From contig JAITKS010000231.1 in NCBI GenBank assembly GCA_031278315.1, positions 1 through 44,642 on the forward strand: DNA of 44,642 bases. The letters are read 5' to 3'. Positions 10,069 to 18,386 of this stretch are shown piece after piece. Below the pieces are notes generated by a model. It ran no database searches and was not told the origin of the DNA. It saw only the letters and a list, made by a program, of their open reading frames with translations. The position numbers and the translations under genes were made by a program. The DNA comes from Planctomycetaceae bacterium. GTDB taxonomy: Bacteria; Planctomycetota; Planctomycetia; Pirellulales; Thermoguttaceae. Within the stretch, counting starts at the first letter, position 1; each line of letters opens with the position of its first letter.

Positions 10069-10267
10069 TTGATTGGCAGCTCCTTTATTATCATACCCCG
10101 AAGGGGGTATTTCCAATGTAGCCGTGCGTGGTGTACTCACCACACACGGAATCAAATGGACAAATTATCCCGCCAAAATCAAATGGACAAATTATCACAA
10201 AATTTAAAAATACAAAATCATATTTCTCTGTGTTCTCTGTGTCCTCTGTGGTTAATAAAAACAAAAT
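10059..10267 (+). repeat. Composite repeat, left copy (inverted relative to 20232-20441)
   Basis: About 210 bp, in order: GCGGGACTTCTTGATTGGCA, an ATACCCC-GAA-GGGGGTAT hairpin (10093-10110), a CCGTGCGTGGTG/CACCACACACGG hairpin (10122-10149), two copies of AATGGACAAATTATC, and a CTCTGTGTTCTCTGTGTCCT segment ending GTGGTTAATAAAA. The same modules in the same order, reverse-complemented, lie at 20232-20441. A partial third copy is at 18699-18755. Confidence 0.85.
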
Positions 10268-10417
10268 AAGATTAGAGCGTATGCGATACGCCCATTTCGT
10301 GTTTAAAAATTACAAAAAAATTGAAAAACAATTATTCCACTGATATATTACTATTTTTCAAACGTAATGTATAAGCGGAATTTTTGTTTTTCAATTTTTT
10401 TAGAAAGTATAAATAAA

Positions 10418-11524
10418 ATGCAACAATTATTAATCTATTACTCGGCGGTTATATTGTTTGCCGGCGGATATTTCTTTTCTGTATCTTCCGCCGCTTGCGA
10501 TACTTTGGATTGGATAGAAGTAAGCACTTGCAAAACTCATTTTGTTAAAAAAAAGACAAATAAACCTGTAGTCTTTTGGGGTGCAAATTACGATCACGAT
10601 ACGAAAATGCGATTGATAGACGATTATTGGATAAATGAATGGAATACAGTTGTCAAAGATTTCGACGAAATGAAAAACTTGGGATTGAATATTGTTCGTA
10701 TCCATCTGCAACTCGGACGATTTATGGATTCTCCTTCGCAAGCCAATAGACAATCATTAAATCAATTATCCAAATTAATTCATGCTGCGGAGAAGCGAGG
10801 GATATATCTTTATGTTACGGGATTGGCATGTTACAAGAAATCAAACATTCCTGATTGGTATGATACTTTGAACGAAACAGAACGTTGGGCAGTTCAAGCG
10901 GCATTCTGGAAACATGTTGCAAGAGTTTGTAAATCGAGTCCTGCTGTTTTTTGCTACGATCTAATGAACGAGCCATTGGTACCAAACGAACAAACCGGCG
11001 GCTGGCTGACACCAAATGGACTTGAAAATCTGTTTTATGTGCAAAAAATTACACGAAATCCAAACGGACGAAAGCCGCATGTCATTGCAAAAGCTTGGAT
11101 CGATTGTTTAGTTAAAGCAATTCGTTCTGTAGATCAGCGTCATTTGATTACGGTTGGAGTTATTCCATGGGCGATTGTGCAGGCGAATGCTAAACCGTTA
11201 TTTTATGATCCGGTTGTTGCCGAGAACCTAGATTTCGTAAGTGTACATTTTTATCCAGAGAGTCAAAAAATTGACAAAGCACTTAAATCGCTCAAAGTTT
11301 ACGCAATAGGAAAACCTATAATCATTGCCGAGATATTTCCAATGAAATGCAGTATCAAGGAAATGGATCATTTCATCGACTGCTCCCGATCTATCGCACA
11401 AGGATTTATTAGTTTTTATTGGGGTAAAACCATTGAGGAATATACTCAAATTCAATCTCCAACAATAAGCGAGAGTTTAATGAAAGAATGGCTGAATTAT
11501 CTCAAATCAAAAAGAGAAAATTAG
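10418..11524 (+). CDS. Secreted GH5-like glycoside hydrolase (cellulase/mannanase superfamily)
   Basis: The product has the clan GH-A TIM-barrel pattern. FDEMKNLGLNIVRIHLQLG is the early strand with the conserved Arg-Ile. FCYDLMNEPL carries the acid/base Glu after Asn-Glu-Pro (E202 if numbered from the upstream ATG at 10367). GKPIIIAEIFPM carries the likely nucleophile Glu (E322, same numbering). FVSVHFYPE fits the strand before it. I chose the ATG at 10418 because it directly starts a signal peptide (MQQLLIYYSAVILFAGGYFF); the ATG at 10367 would add 17 residues. Acts outside the cytoplasm on a beta-glycan by family inference; the exact substrate and GH5 subfamily are unknown. The neighbouring HEAT protein converges on it 17 bp downstream. 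Confidence 0.85.
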   Translation: MQQLLIYYSAVILFAGGYFFSVSSAACDTLDWIEVSTCKTHFVKKKTNKPVVFWGANYDHDTKMRLIDDYWINEWNTVVKDFDEMKNLGLNIVRIHLQLGRFMDSPSQANRQSLNQLSKLIHAAEKRGIYLYVTGLACYKKSNIPDWYDTLNETERWAVQAAFWKHVARVCKSSPAVFCYDLMNEPLVPNEQTGGWLTPNGLENLFYVQKITRNPNGRKPHVIAKAWIDCLVKAIRSVDQRHLITVGVIPWAIVQANAKPLFYDPVVAENLDFVSVHFYPESQKIDKALKSLKVYAIGKPIIIAEIFPMKCSIKEMDHFIDCSRSIAQGFISFYWGKTIEEYTQIQSPTISESLMKEWLNYLKSKREN

Positions 11525-11541
11525 TGGACTGACCGCTATAT

Positions 11542-13119
11542 TTACCTTTGTCTTAATTGATTTATTAGATTTACGATTCGATAGTCAGTGTCGAATTGGC
11601 ATTTTTCGATTAGTAATTTTCTTGTATGCGGATCATTCGATATTGATAAACGAGCGGCGGCGTTGTAACGGATTTCATCGTTTGGGTCATTTAATAATTC
11701 TATCAACCAAGTATTGATTAATATTCCGTGTGTTTCTGATAATTGTGTAATTATCTCTTTGCGTACTGCTGAATTACGATGATAAAGTTTGTATGCCAAG
11801 CTTAAATGTTGTTCGGTGAAGCCGTCTCTTGCTATAAGTACGCGTCTTGATTCTAAAACATAATTGCTGTTAGGGTGTTGCAGAAGTCTCATAAGTTGTA
11901 CAGTTGATAAAGACGGTATGCGGCTAAAATTTATTTTACTCAATTCATTTGTTAGAAAATAATTTGTTTCATCATTTATATTAGAATAATCATTTATATT
12001 TGACGAGCGGTCAGACGGTTGCTGTCTTGTCAATGAATTTGTGTTAGTAGAATTATTTGTCGATTTGTGTTCATCGATTGTTGTTGTTGTTTGATCGGAT
12101 GAATTTCTATTATGCGGATTATGTTTGCTTGCGATTTTATCTTGTCCTTTATCAATTTCCGGTAACAGGGGGAATATATTATTCGCTTCGTTATTATAGT
12201 TATGGTTTGTAGATAGGTCAGATAACAAATTTGGATTCGTCAGATTTTCATTTGGGTAGGAATTGTGCGAATTCGATCTGTGATTTATTGGCGAAGCCGA
12301 ATTATTAACCGGATCAGAATTGTAATTGTTTGACGAATTATTATCGGCGATATAATTTTCGGTATAGAGATTATCTAATGAATTTTTGCCGTTTAGTATT
12401 GTTTGTTTGAATGGTTTTCCATTTGCTGTGAATAATTCGTTATTGAAGCTGTTTGAGCGGTATCGTGCGATTGTTTTTGACGACGACGGCTGCAAAGTTC
12501 CGTTTTGTTCTCTGCCTTGTTGTAGAGTTGGTTCAACGATTGCTTGAATTCTTTCGCAATTTAAGGTTACGAGTTGTAGTTCGTATGAGCGTCCGTCTGA
12601 TTTAATGTTTAGCAGGTCGGTAATAATTTTTTGGACTAATTGATGTACGGCATTTTTAGCGACAGGTTTAAAGTTTGGTATTTGATGAAGTATTGCGTTG
12701 GTTAATTCCAGATAAATTTTGTTACGTTTTTTTTCATCGTGCATTTTGGGGAGTTTATTAAGTTCTTCGACAATTGCATCTTGGCAGGCGAAAAAGATTT
12801 TTTCACGATCTGATCGTAATCCGTTGAGTAATTCGATTAATCCGGCAGTTTCAAGACTTCGTAATATTTCAACTAATCTATCGATTTCATTATCTTCGCA
12901 TGACATTAGTTGAGCAGCGTAATCGGCGGCGAGGTCCCGTTGATTTTGCGCAACGAAAAGTGCCATTGCAATTGCCAGTAAGATTGCTATAGGAATTATC
13001 AATCCCCACACAGACATAAAAAAATTACCGGAAATAATGCGAATAAAATTTCCAATTTGTACAAAAAAATCGCCAAGAATTTCAAATGGCAAAGTAATTA
13101 GTCTTACAAATTTTTTCAT
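11542..13119 (-). CDS. Membrane-anchored HEAT-repeat-type protein with Asn/Ser-rich linker
   Basis: 525 residues. One membrane segment near the N-terminus (about 35-57, VWGLIIPIAILLAIAMALFV) is followed by a helical region (about 60-185). A long low-complexity Asn/Ser/Thr linker spans about 200-385. A C-terminal helical-repeat region (about 400-525) includes NDPNDEIRYNAAARLSI, a typical HEAT-repeat phrase. HEAT repeats usually mediate protein-protein contacts; no enzymatic motif is visible. The Asn-rich linker resembles that of the secreted protein at 3259-4749. No specific function can be given. Confidence 0.8.
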   Translation of the reverse strand: MKKFVRLITLPFEILGDFFVQIGNFIRIISGNFFMSVWGLIIPIAILLAIAMALFVAQNQRDLAADYAAQLMSCEDNEIDRLVEILRSLETAGLIELLNGLRSDREKIFFACQDAIVEELNKLPKMHDEKKRNKIYLELTNAILHQIPNFKPVAKNAVHQLVQKIITDLLNIKSDGRSYELQLVTLNCERIQAIVEPTLQQGREQNGTLQPSSSKTIARYRSNSFNNELFTANGKPFKQTILNGKNSLDNLYTENYIADNNSSNNYNSDPVNNSASPINHRSNSHNSYPNENLTNPNLLSDLSTNHNYNNEANNIFPLLPEIDKGQDKIASKHNPHNRNSSDQTTTTIDEHKSTNNSTNTNSLTRQQPSDRSSNINDYSNINDETNYFLTNELSKINFSRIPSLSTVQLMRLLQHPNSNYVLESRRVLIARDGFTEQHLSLAYKLYHRNSAVRKEIITQLSETHGILINTWLIELLNDPNDEIRYNAAARLSISNDPHTRKLLIEKCQFDTDYRIVNLINQLRQR

Positions 13120-13162
13120 CGGCAGATATATCTCTATCTTGTTATAAATTGGTTCTTTTGTT

Positions 13163-13303
13163 AATTTCTAAAAACCTAATGTAAAGATTTATTGTTAGAA
13201 GGAACGCGGCCGTCTCGACCGCATATATAGGTATTTTTTATACAAAAAAGTGTAGATATTTTTTTTACAAAAAAGTGCAGGCGAGACGCCTGCGTTCCTC
13301 CTT
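13163..13303. repeat. Palindromic MITE-like element (AGGAACGCAGGCG family)
   Basis: Begins AATTTCTAAAAACCTAATGT, then GAAGGAACGCGGCCGTCTCG, a central spacer with two TACAAAAAAGTG units, and ends GCAGGCGAGACGCCTGCG-TTCCTCC. The outer parts are inverted to each other and include strong internal hairpins. The right terminal repeat seen in the 39836 copy is missing here. It lies just upstream of the HEAT-protein start. Confidence 0.75.
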
Positions 13304-13313
13304 TTATACCAAT

Positions 13314-13387
13314 TACACTTTAAATTTTACACTTTAAATTTTTGCACTTTAAAATTTTGCACTTTAAATTTTACACTTTAAAATTCG
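13314..13387 (+). repeat. Short tandem repeat (ACACTTTAAATTTT)
   Basis: Five imperfect units of about 14 bp, consensus (A/G)CACTTTAAATTTT, immediately right of the palindromic element. The same phrase occurs in other gaps as part of the TTTAAAATTCGG repeat family. Confidence 0.8.
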
Positions 13388-13465
13388 TTTTTTATTTTTT
13401 GTAATTTTTTTGGGGGCGAAAGTACACAGTTACAAACCATTTTATTATGGGATATTATTTGTTAT

Positions 13466-15019
13466 TCAATTAACCATACACGTTTGATTTTCGTAGAGCC
13501 ATTGTCTTGTGAAGTATCTGTCGCAAAAGTTTTTTGATTTTGGGTTTTCCGATTTTTTGTTTCTGTTGAAATCGTTATCGTTATCGTTGTAAGTATCTGT
13601 TTCGTCTCGTCCTATAATTAGTACGGTGTCTCCTGATTCAGCTTCGGATAAAGCCCATGCGATAGCTTCGGCGCGATTGGGCATAACTTGAACTTCTTCC
13701 GAGTTAGTAAATCCTTTTCCTACTTCGCAAATAGCGGCGATAGTTTTTGGGTCGAGATTGTTTGAGGCTGAAGTCAGAATAATTGAATTTGCGAGCGAGC
13801 TTATAGTTTTACCGAGTTGAATTCTTTTTGCGGGATCGTGATATTCTGCGGCGGCGAATACGCAAATTAGTTTACCTGTAGTGATCTCTTTTGCCGTTTT
13901 CATAATTGCGGTAAGAGAATCGTTAGTTCGTGCGGAATCGATAAATACGTTGAAAGGTTGACCGCATTCGATTCTTTCCATTCGTGCGGGGACGCTTTCA
14001 ACTCGTTCTATTCCGCGTGCAACAACTTTTATATCGATTTCAAATCCGATACCTAATGCGGTTGCAATCATACAATTATATATATGTTCGTCACCGATAA
14101 TTTTTGTACAGAATGGAACAGCGGTTGTTCCTGCGGTAACAAGAAAAGTTTGTTCGTTTGGAAAACGCTCAACAAGTGTTGCGTTGACTTCCGCTTGATT
14201 ATGAATTCCAATAGAGAGCAGCGGATGATCAATTAGCGGTAGAATTGCACCGGTAATTTTGTCGTCAACGTTACAAATAGCGAGTGCTTTTTTCTTGGCG
14301 TATCTGAAAATTCCTAATTTTGTGCGTCGGTATTGTTCGACGGTGCCGTGAAAATCAAGATGGTCTCGTCTTATATTGGTCATACAAATTGCGTCGAAAT
14401 TTATGCCCGATAAATAACCTTGTGCGATTGATTTACTCGACGCTTCAAGAATAACGTGTGTGCAACCGTTCATTACCATTATGTTAAGCCATTTCGCGAG
14501 TTGATCAGGTGTGAGATCGGCGTTATTAGTTTGATTGAGAAAATGTCCGTCGAAAATTCCGAGCGAGCCGATTAGTCCGACTTGGTAACCGGCTTCCGCA
14601 AGTACGCCGGCGATTAAATATGAAGTCGAAGTTTTTCCACTTGTTCCTGTAACGGCAATCATTTTAAGCGACTTGGCAGGATAATCGCAAAGAGCATGAC
14701 AGAATTGTGCGAATCCTTCAAGAACATTAGGAACTATAAAGAATGGTACAGAACTCGTTCCGTTGACCGGTCGGTTAGCTACTACAGCGGAACAACCATG
14801 ATGAATAGCCAGACCAACGATCTCATCGAGTTCGTCTTCGTGATCCGGCAAAGCGAAAAAAACATCACCGGCTCGAACTGATTCCGCATCTGTCGTGCAG
14901 CTTTTAGCTTTAATATCTCTAGTAAAAGAAACGTGTATTTTTTTACAAACGGTTTTAAGTGTTTTTTTCAACGAAACCGGTTCGACTCCATTACAACTCG
15001 AACAATAACAGGTATGCAT
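13466..15019 (-). CDS. Divergent MurE-like Mur ligase
   Basis: 517 residues with the three-domain Mur ligase layout of UDP-MurNAc-tripeptide synthetase, the cytoplasmic enzyme that adds the third peptidoglycan stem residue. An N-terminal domain with SVRAGDVFFALP is present. The ATP loop is GTSGKT (125-130). FDAICMTNIRRDHLDFHGT (208-226) matches the family, and K234 fits the carbamylated Lys. Several usually conserved motifs differ: YAHTPD is DSARTND (361-367), the GGDRD motif is AAEYHD (390-395), DNPR is ASNN (418-421) and SSH is SSK. After GRDETDTY there is an Asp/Asn-rich insert before the C-terminus. It is either a MurE with altered third-residue specificity or a paralog of different function. 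The start at 15019 gives a Cys-rich leader. No other mur gene is adjacent. Confidence 0.8.
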   Translation of the reverse strand: MHTCYCSSCNGVEPVSLKKTLKTVCKKIHVSFTRDIKAKSCTTDAESVRAGDVFFALPDHEDELDEIVGLAIHHGCSAVVANRPVNGTSSVPFFIVPNVLEGFAQFCHALCDYPAKSLKMIAVTGTSGKTSTSYLIAGVLAEAGYQVGLIGSLGIFDGHFLNQTNNADLTPDQLAKWLNIMVMNGCTHVILEASSKSIAQGYLSGINFDAICMTNIRRDHLDFHGTVEQYRRTKLGIFRYAKKKALAICNVDDKITGAILPLIDHPLLSIGIHNQAEVNATLVERFPNEQTFLVTAGTTAVPFCTKIIGDEHIYNCMIATALGIGFEIDIKVVARGIERVESVPARMERIECGQPFNVFIDSARTNDSLTAIMKTAKEITTGKLICVFAAAEYHDPAKRIQLGKTISSLANSIILTSASNNLDPKTIAAICEVGKGFTNSEEVQVMPNRAEAIAWALSEAESGDTVLIIGRDETDTYNDNDNDFNRNKKSENPKSKNFCDRYFTRQWLYENQTCMVN

Positions 15020-15781
15020 CCTTGCTCTCCCTTAAAAAGTCAAAATTAAATCAAAATTAAATTAAATCAAGTTATTAGATTAGATTAAAGATTAAATCTC
15101 AAAGCTCATCATCAAAAAACGGAAAAGTCTTTTTTCCGAGTCGATTTTTTTTCCGAGTCGATGTCATGTAATCAACTCGTGTGATCAACGAGGTGCGTAT
15201 TGTTTCTAATTTTCGATTTTTTGTCAACGTCAATTTTTAAGATTCAGACAAAGAAAAACAAAATTTTTATAAATTTTGTAATATACACATGAAATTTTGT
15301 TTTCAACTTTTTTGAGTTCAGAATTTGACACGGCTTATCAATCTCATATCTATTAAGTCCTGCAAGAACGGCACTGTATTAACTGTATTCTTTAGTTTAT
15401 GTCTTATTCTGTCTGCAACGCCGTATAATCGTTAATAATTTTCTCGTATGTAATGTTCATTTCTTTTTAACATTCTATTTTTTTTCAAGCTAACAAAAAA
15501 CTCTTGCCGATAAAAGATAAAAATAAGTATGCCGATTGTGTGTACATAAAACTTAATTGTTATTAAGTCATGTTGTAACATGTTAAGTTTCAATTAGTTT
15601 AGACAGTTTACACTTTAGAATTTCAGAATATTAGCAGGATTCCTAATCGGTAATCAAACTTTAATTTTTTTGAATTACCGAAAATTATAGAGTGAACTAA
15701 AACGATAGAGTGAATTACAGAGCTGCAAATTCCCCTATATTTTTTCGTACTTGCGGACAATAAATCAAATGGAGTTAAATA
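15020..15781. other. Long AT-rich intergenic region
   Basis: About 760 bp. It contains two direct copies of TTTTTTCCGAGTCGAT (about 15131-15163), a CTCGT/ACGAG hairpin near 15177, a degenerate GTAATATACACATGAAAT (15278-15295), ACGGCA with GCCGT about 45 nt apart (15368 and 15420), and three-box element K on the minus strand. A 49-codon minus frame (15432-15581) follows element K by about 14 nt and is not called. Confidence 0.45.
15596..15694 (-). promoter_or_regulatory. Three-box leader element, copy K
   Basis: Minus strand: 5' box CACTCTATAATTTTCGGTAA, middle box AAAGTTTGATTACCGATTAG, a TTAG-AGGA/TCCT-AA hairpin near 15631-15646, 3' box CTGAAATTCTAAAGTG then AACTGTCTAAACT. A 49-codon frame with a hydrophobic centre follows; the murE-like start is about 575 nt away. 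Confidence 0.5.
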
Positions 15782-16108
15782 ATGTTACATAAATTTCTGT
15801 TTACGGCAATTTGTACAATTGTGATCTGTGCAATTTGTTTTGTATCGGATGCTCAGGCGCAGCAAGGTTTTGGACGTCAATGGGCAGGTGCGTATCATTC
15901 GCAAGATTGGCAGCGATTCTTGTATTATCCGTATATTTATTATCCGCACAATTATTATTCGCCTGAATATTTCCGCAGTTCGGAAGACATGTACAATCGC
16001 TACCCGGCTGAAATGAGAGTTCCTGCCTACAATAAAGATTGGATCAATTTTTATCCTGAACCGCGAAAATATCATTCAGGGCATCATTTCAGATTAAGTA
16101 TCTTCTAA
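15782..16108 (+). CDS. Small secreted Tyr-rich protein
   Basis: 108 residues with a clear signal peptide (about 1-26, cleavage after AQA). The mature part is rich in Tyr, Trp, Arg and His (FLYYPYIYYPHNYYSPEYF, then RYPAEMRVPAYNKDWINFYP). I associate this composition with small conserved secreted proteins of Planctomycetes, but I know no function. Likely periplasmic or surface exposed. It precedes pduL by about 185 bp, with a GTAATATATC motif (16165-16182, minus) between. Confidence 0.75.
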   Translation: MLHKFLFTAICTIVICAICFVSDAQAQQGFGRQWAGAYHSQDWQRFLYYPYIYYPHNYYSPEYFRSSEDMYNRYPAEMRVPAYNKDWINFYPEPRKYHSGHHFRLSIF

Positions 16109-16293
16109 AAAATTGAATAATATCAAAAAATTTTATGACGAAAATAATAGAATAATTTTGTGAAATTTCACTGATATATTACATAAAATTTAATTTATAT
16201 TACATAAAATTTAATTATTGAATTCGTTGAAGATGATTACAGTGATTGTTGTCGAATCATTTCCAATCAAGTAACAATTTTTGGCACGGATTA

Positions 16294-17028
16294 ATGTCAT
16301 TATTTATAAAGGCGGAAGATCATAATTTGGTTGAGGCGATTGTGCGTGAAGTGATTACGGCACGATGGAATCAACTTAAACCGGATCAAAAAAATGACGG
16401 TTTTCGCGAAAATGCATTTACGCCGAAACTTGTTGTTAGTATTTCTGCTCGTCATGTGCATTTGACGGATAAAGATGTCAAAACGTTGTTTGGTTATGAT
16501 GAGTTGAAGAAGATGAAAGACTTGTATCAAGACGGTTTTTATGCGGCGGAAGAAACGGTAATGATTGTAGGTCCGCGGCGGCGTATGCTGCCGACAGTGA
16601 GAATTTTAGGTCCAACACGGGCAGAGACACAAGTTGAGTTAGCTTTCACGGATGCTATTTCACTGGGAATTGATCCGCCGGTACGTGAAAGCGGAAAGTT
16701 AGAAGGAACTCCGGGATGTGTTCTAGTCGGACCGAAAGGTGTTGTTGAGTTAAGACAAGGCGTGATTCGTGCCGAAAGACATGTTCACATGAATAAAAAC
16801 GAAGCAATTTTTTACGGCGTTAAAGATAAAGATCGAATGATTTTGAGAATTACTTCAGACGGATGTTCAACAACTTTTGAAAATGTATTAGTTCGTATAG
16901 GTAACGGATTAAAATTAGAAGTGCATCTTGATACCGACGAAGCTAATGCCGCTGACTTAGAACACGCAGAAAAAGTAGAATTATTAAATGCAAATTGTAA
17001 TTATAAATGTCATGCCTCTGCCGCTTGA
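16294..17028 (+). CDS. pduL: Phosphate propanoyltransferase PduL (BMC-associated phosphotransacylase)
   Basis: PduL transfers an acyl group between CoA and phosphate inside or beside bacterial microcompartments, recycling CoA during aldehyde oxidation. The two halves of the family are visible: VSISARHVHLTDKDVKTLFG near the start and ERHVHMNKNEAIFYGV in the second half, both with the His residues that bind the metal pair, plus VGPRRRMLPTVRILGPTR between them. The ATG at 16294 gives about 244 residues and opens with an amphipathic helix (NLVEAIVREVITARW) of the type used for encapsulation. An in-frame TTG at 16246 would add 16 residues. Two BMC-H shell genes follow on the same strand, separated by unusually long repeat-bearing gaps. 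Confidence 0.93.
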   Translation: MSLFIKAEDHNLVEAIVREVITARWNQLKPDQKNDGFRENAFTPKLVVSISARHVHLTDKDVKTLFGYDELKKMKDLYQDGFYAAEETVMIVGPRRRMLPTVRILGPTRAETQVELAFTDAISLGIDPPVRESGKLEGTPGCVLVGPKGVVELRQGVIRAERHVHMNKNEAIFYGVKDKDRMILRITSDGCSTTFENVLVRIGNGLKLEVHLDTDEANAADLEHAEKVELLNANCNYKCHASAA

Positions 17029-17349
17029 GTTGATTAAATCGTAATATATCAGCAGAATTTTTATTTTTCATTTTGGGGAGTTATGAATTTTAAAACTAAC
17101 CTTGAAACCTTTGAAAAATTCCAATGATATATTAAAAATCGGTTAAGGGCAGGTTTGATAAAAATAAACTTGAATTTGAATCTTTGGGGAGATTCTACTG
17201 AATGTATTATTTATAAAAATTAAATTATTTACTAGCTGTGAATTGAAAATTGAATATCGTGTAAAGTCCGCAAAACAATTTTGCCAATTACAATTCAACG
17301 GACAGATAGATTAACTGATAATTAAACAATTAACTTCAATTAAGAAAAA
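17029..17349. other. Gap between pduL and the first BMC-H gene
   Basis: About 320 bp. It begins with the inverted pair at 17041-17134. The remainder is AT-rich, with GTCCG...CGGAC and CAAAA-caa-TTTTG inverted stretches near 17266-17303 that could fold upstream of the shell gene. No gene seen. Confidence 0.45.
17041..17134. repeat. 94-bp inverted-terminus element (GTAATATATC family)
   Basis: Starts GTAATATATCAGCAGAAT and ends with the reverse complement form ATTCCAATGATATATTA, so both ends carry the same motif facing inward. The interior includes GAGTTATGAATTTT, seen beside other single copies. This is the clearest case of the motif acting as terminal inverted repeats. Confidence 0.7.
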
Positions 17350-17649
17350 ATGTCAAAGACAATAGAAGCATTGGGAATGATTGAAACGAAAGGTTTTATT
17401 CCTCTTGTTGAGGCGACCGATGCGATGATCAAGGCAGCGAATGTTACTTTTTTGGGCTGGGACAATGTCGGCAGCGGATTAGTAAGTGTATTTGTTACGG
17501 GTGATGTTGCAGCGGTCAAGGCGGCAACTGATGCCGGCGCTGCTTCTGCCGGAAGAATCGGCGAAGTTATTAGTGTACAAGTTATTCCGCGCCCGCATGG
17601 AGACATCGAAAAAATGTTGCCGTCAATTTCACCAAAAAAATCAAGTTGA
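17350..17649 (+). CDS. BMC-H microcompartment shell protein 1
   Basis: 99 residues, a single BMC domain that forms hexameric tiles of the microcompartment shell. Family features: [21 protein letters not shown] (opening strand-helix), [24 protein letters not shown] (pore loop and second strand-helix) and [20 protein letters not shown] (C-terminal strand and helix). Compared with its neighbour it has an N-terminal MSKT and a longer Pro/Lys-rich tail. The pore loop reads DNVGSG where the second protein has VQIGGG, so the two hexamers probably differ in permeability. ATG choice is standard. Confidence 0.95.
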   Translation: MSKTIEALGMIETKGFIPLVEATDAMIKAANVTFLGWDNVGSGLVSVFVTGDVAAVKAATDAGAASAGRIGEVISVQVIPRPHGDIEKMLPSISPKKSS

Positions 17650-18116
17650 TTCGTTTATCAATTACAGTTTTCAAATTGGAATTGGTAATAATTTAGTCAG
17701 ATGTGAAATATTTATTTTTCAACTTTTTTTGGATTATGAATTTTTGGGGTTACAAATTTTTTTTACGGATTAATCAAACCAGTCCTGAAAGGGCGATCGG
17801 ATTATTGATTTATAATCAACGTGCAATTTAATGAAACAATAATTGTTGTTAATAATCGTGTTTAAATTTCGTGTTGTTCTTTTAGGGCGATTTTAATGAA
17901 TACATATTTATAAACGAAAACCGAAAACGAATACCGAAAAAAATTCCATAATATTGTTACAAAAAAATTATTTTTGATAACTTATGCAAACTTATATCGC
18001 AAGACATTTCAAGTTTATTTTTATGATATTAGTTTGATGGAGTGTGTTAGTGTAAGAAGATTTGTCAGAGTAGAAAATGTTAATTCATTTTTAACAATTT
18101 ACAAAATTTTAGAAAA
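17650..18116. other. Gap between the two BMC-H genes
   Basis: About 470 bp. It holds a degenerate GTGAAATATTTATTTTTCAA stretch (about 17701-17720), a CCTGAAAGGGCGAT fragment near 17785 and TTTTAGGGCGATTTTAA near 17880, both members of a dispersed family also at 18610 and 24775. No frame resembles a BMC gene or remnant. Confidence 0.45.
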
Positions 18117-18386
18117 ATGCAAGATGCTATTGGATTGATAGAAACAAAGGGTTTGATTGCGCTGGTCGAGGCGACGGATGCAATGGCGAAAGCTGCGAAT
18201 GTTCAGATCGTCAAACGGGTTCAAATTGGGGGCGGTTTAGTAACGGCTGTAGTTCGGGGTGATGTCGGCAGTGTTCGGGCAGCTGTAGAAGCCGGAGCCA
18301 ATGCTGCTCAAAACGTAGGCGATTTAATTTCGCAACATGTAATAGCGCGTCCGGCGGATGGTTTAGTTGCGGCTTATTTATCGTAG
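18117..18386 (+). CDS. BMC-H microcompartment shell protein 2
   Basis: 89 residues, a single BMC-H domain of minimal length: [20 protein letters not shown], then [24 protein letters not shown] and [20 protein letters not shown]. It is clearly paralogous to the preceding shell gene. Together with pduL this matches part of the Planctomycetes-Verrucomicrobia type locus, which processes aldehydes from sugars such as fucose or rhamnose. The pentameric vertex proteins and signature enzymes of that locus are absent from this window, so function as a complete organelle depends on genes elsewhere. Confidence 0.95.
   Translation: MQDAIGLIETKGLIALVEATDAMAKAANVQIVKRVQIGGGLVTAVVRGDVGSVRAAVEAGANAAQNVGDLISQHVIARPADGLVAAYLS

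Larger units (their letters stand above)
9700..10417. other. Repeat-filled intergenic region
   Basis: About 720 bp composed largely of repeats: an ACACAAAGCATTGTGT palindrome near 9790-9806, a cluster of GTCCCTGCGGGAC hairpins (9836-10068), the composite repeat (10059-10267) and a GTAATATATC motif on the minus strand (10334-10351). The short frames here are translations of repeats. Confidence 0.7.

Noticed and set aside
9836-10267. Insertion sequence or transposon remnant
   Set aside because: Hairpins and composite repeats are present, but no frame resembles a transposase and no complete IS structure is visible. It is called repeat only.
16246-16293. TTG start for pduL giving a 16-residue extension
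   Set aside because: The ATG at 16294 starts right before the encapsulation-type helix; the extension is Asn/Ser-rich without a clear ribosome-binding site. Not excluded.
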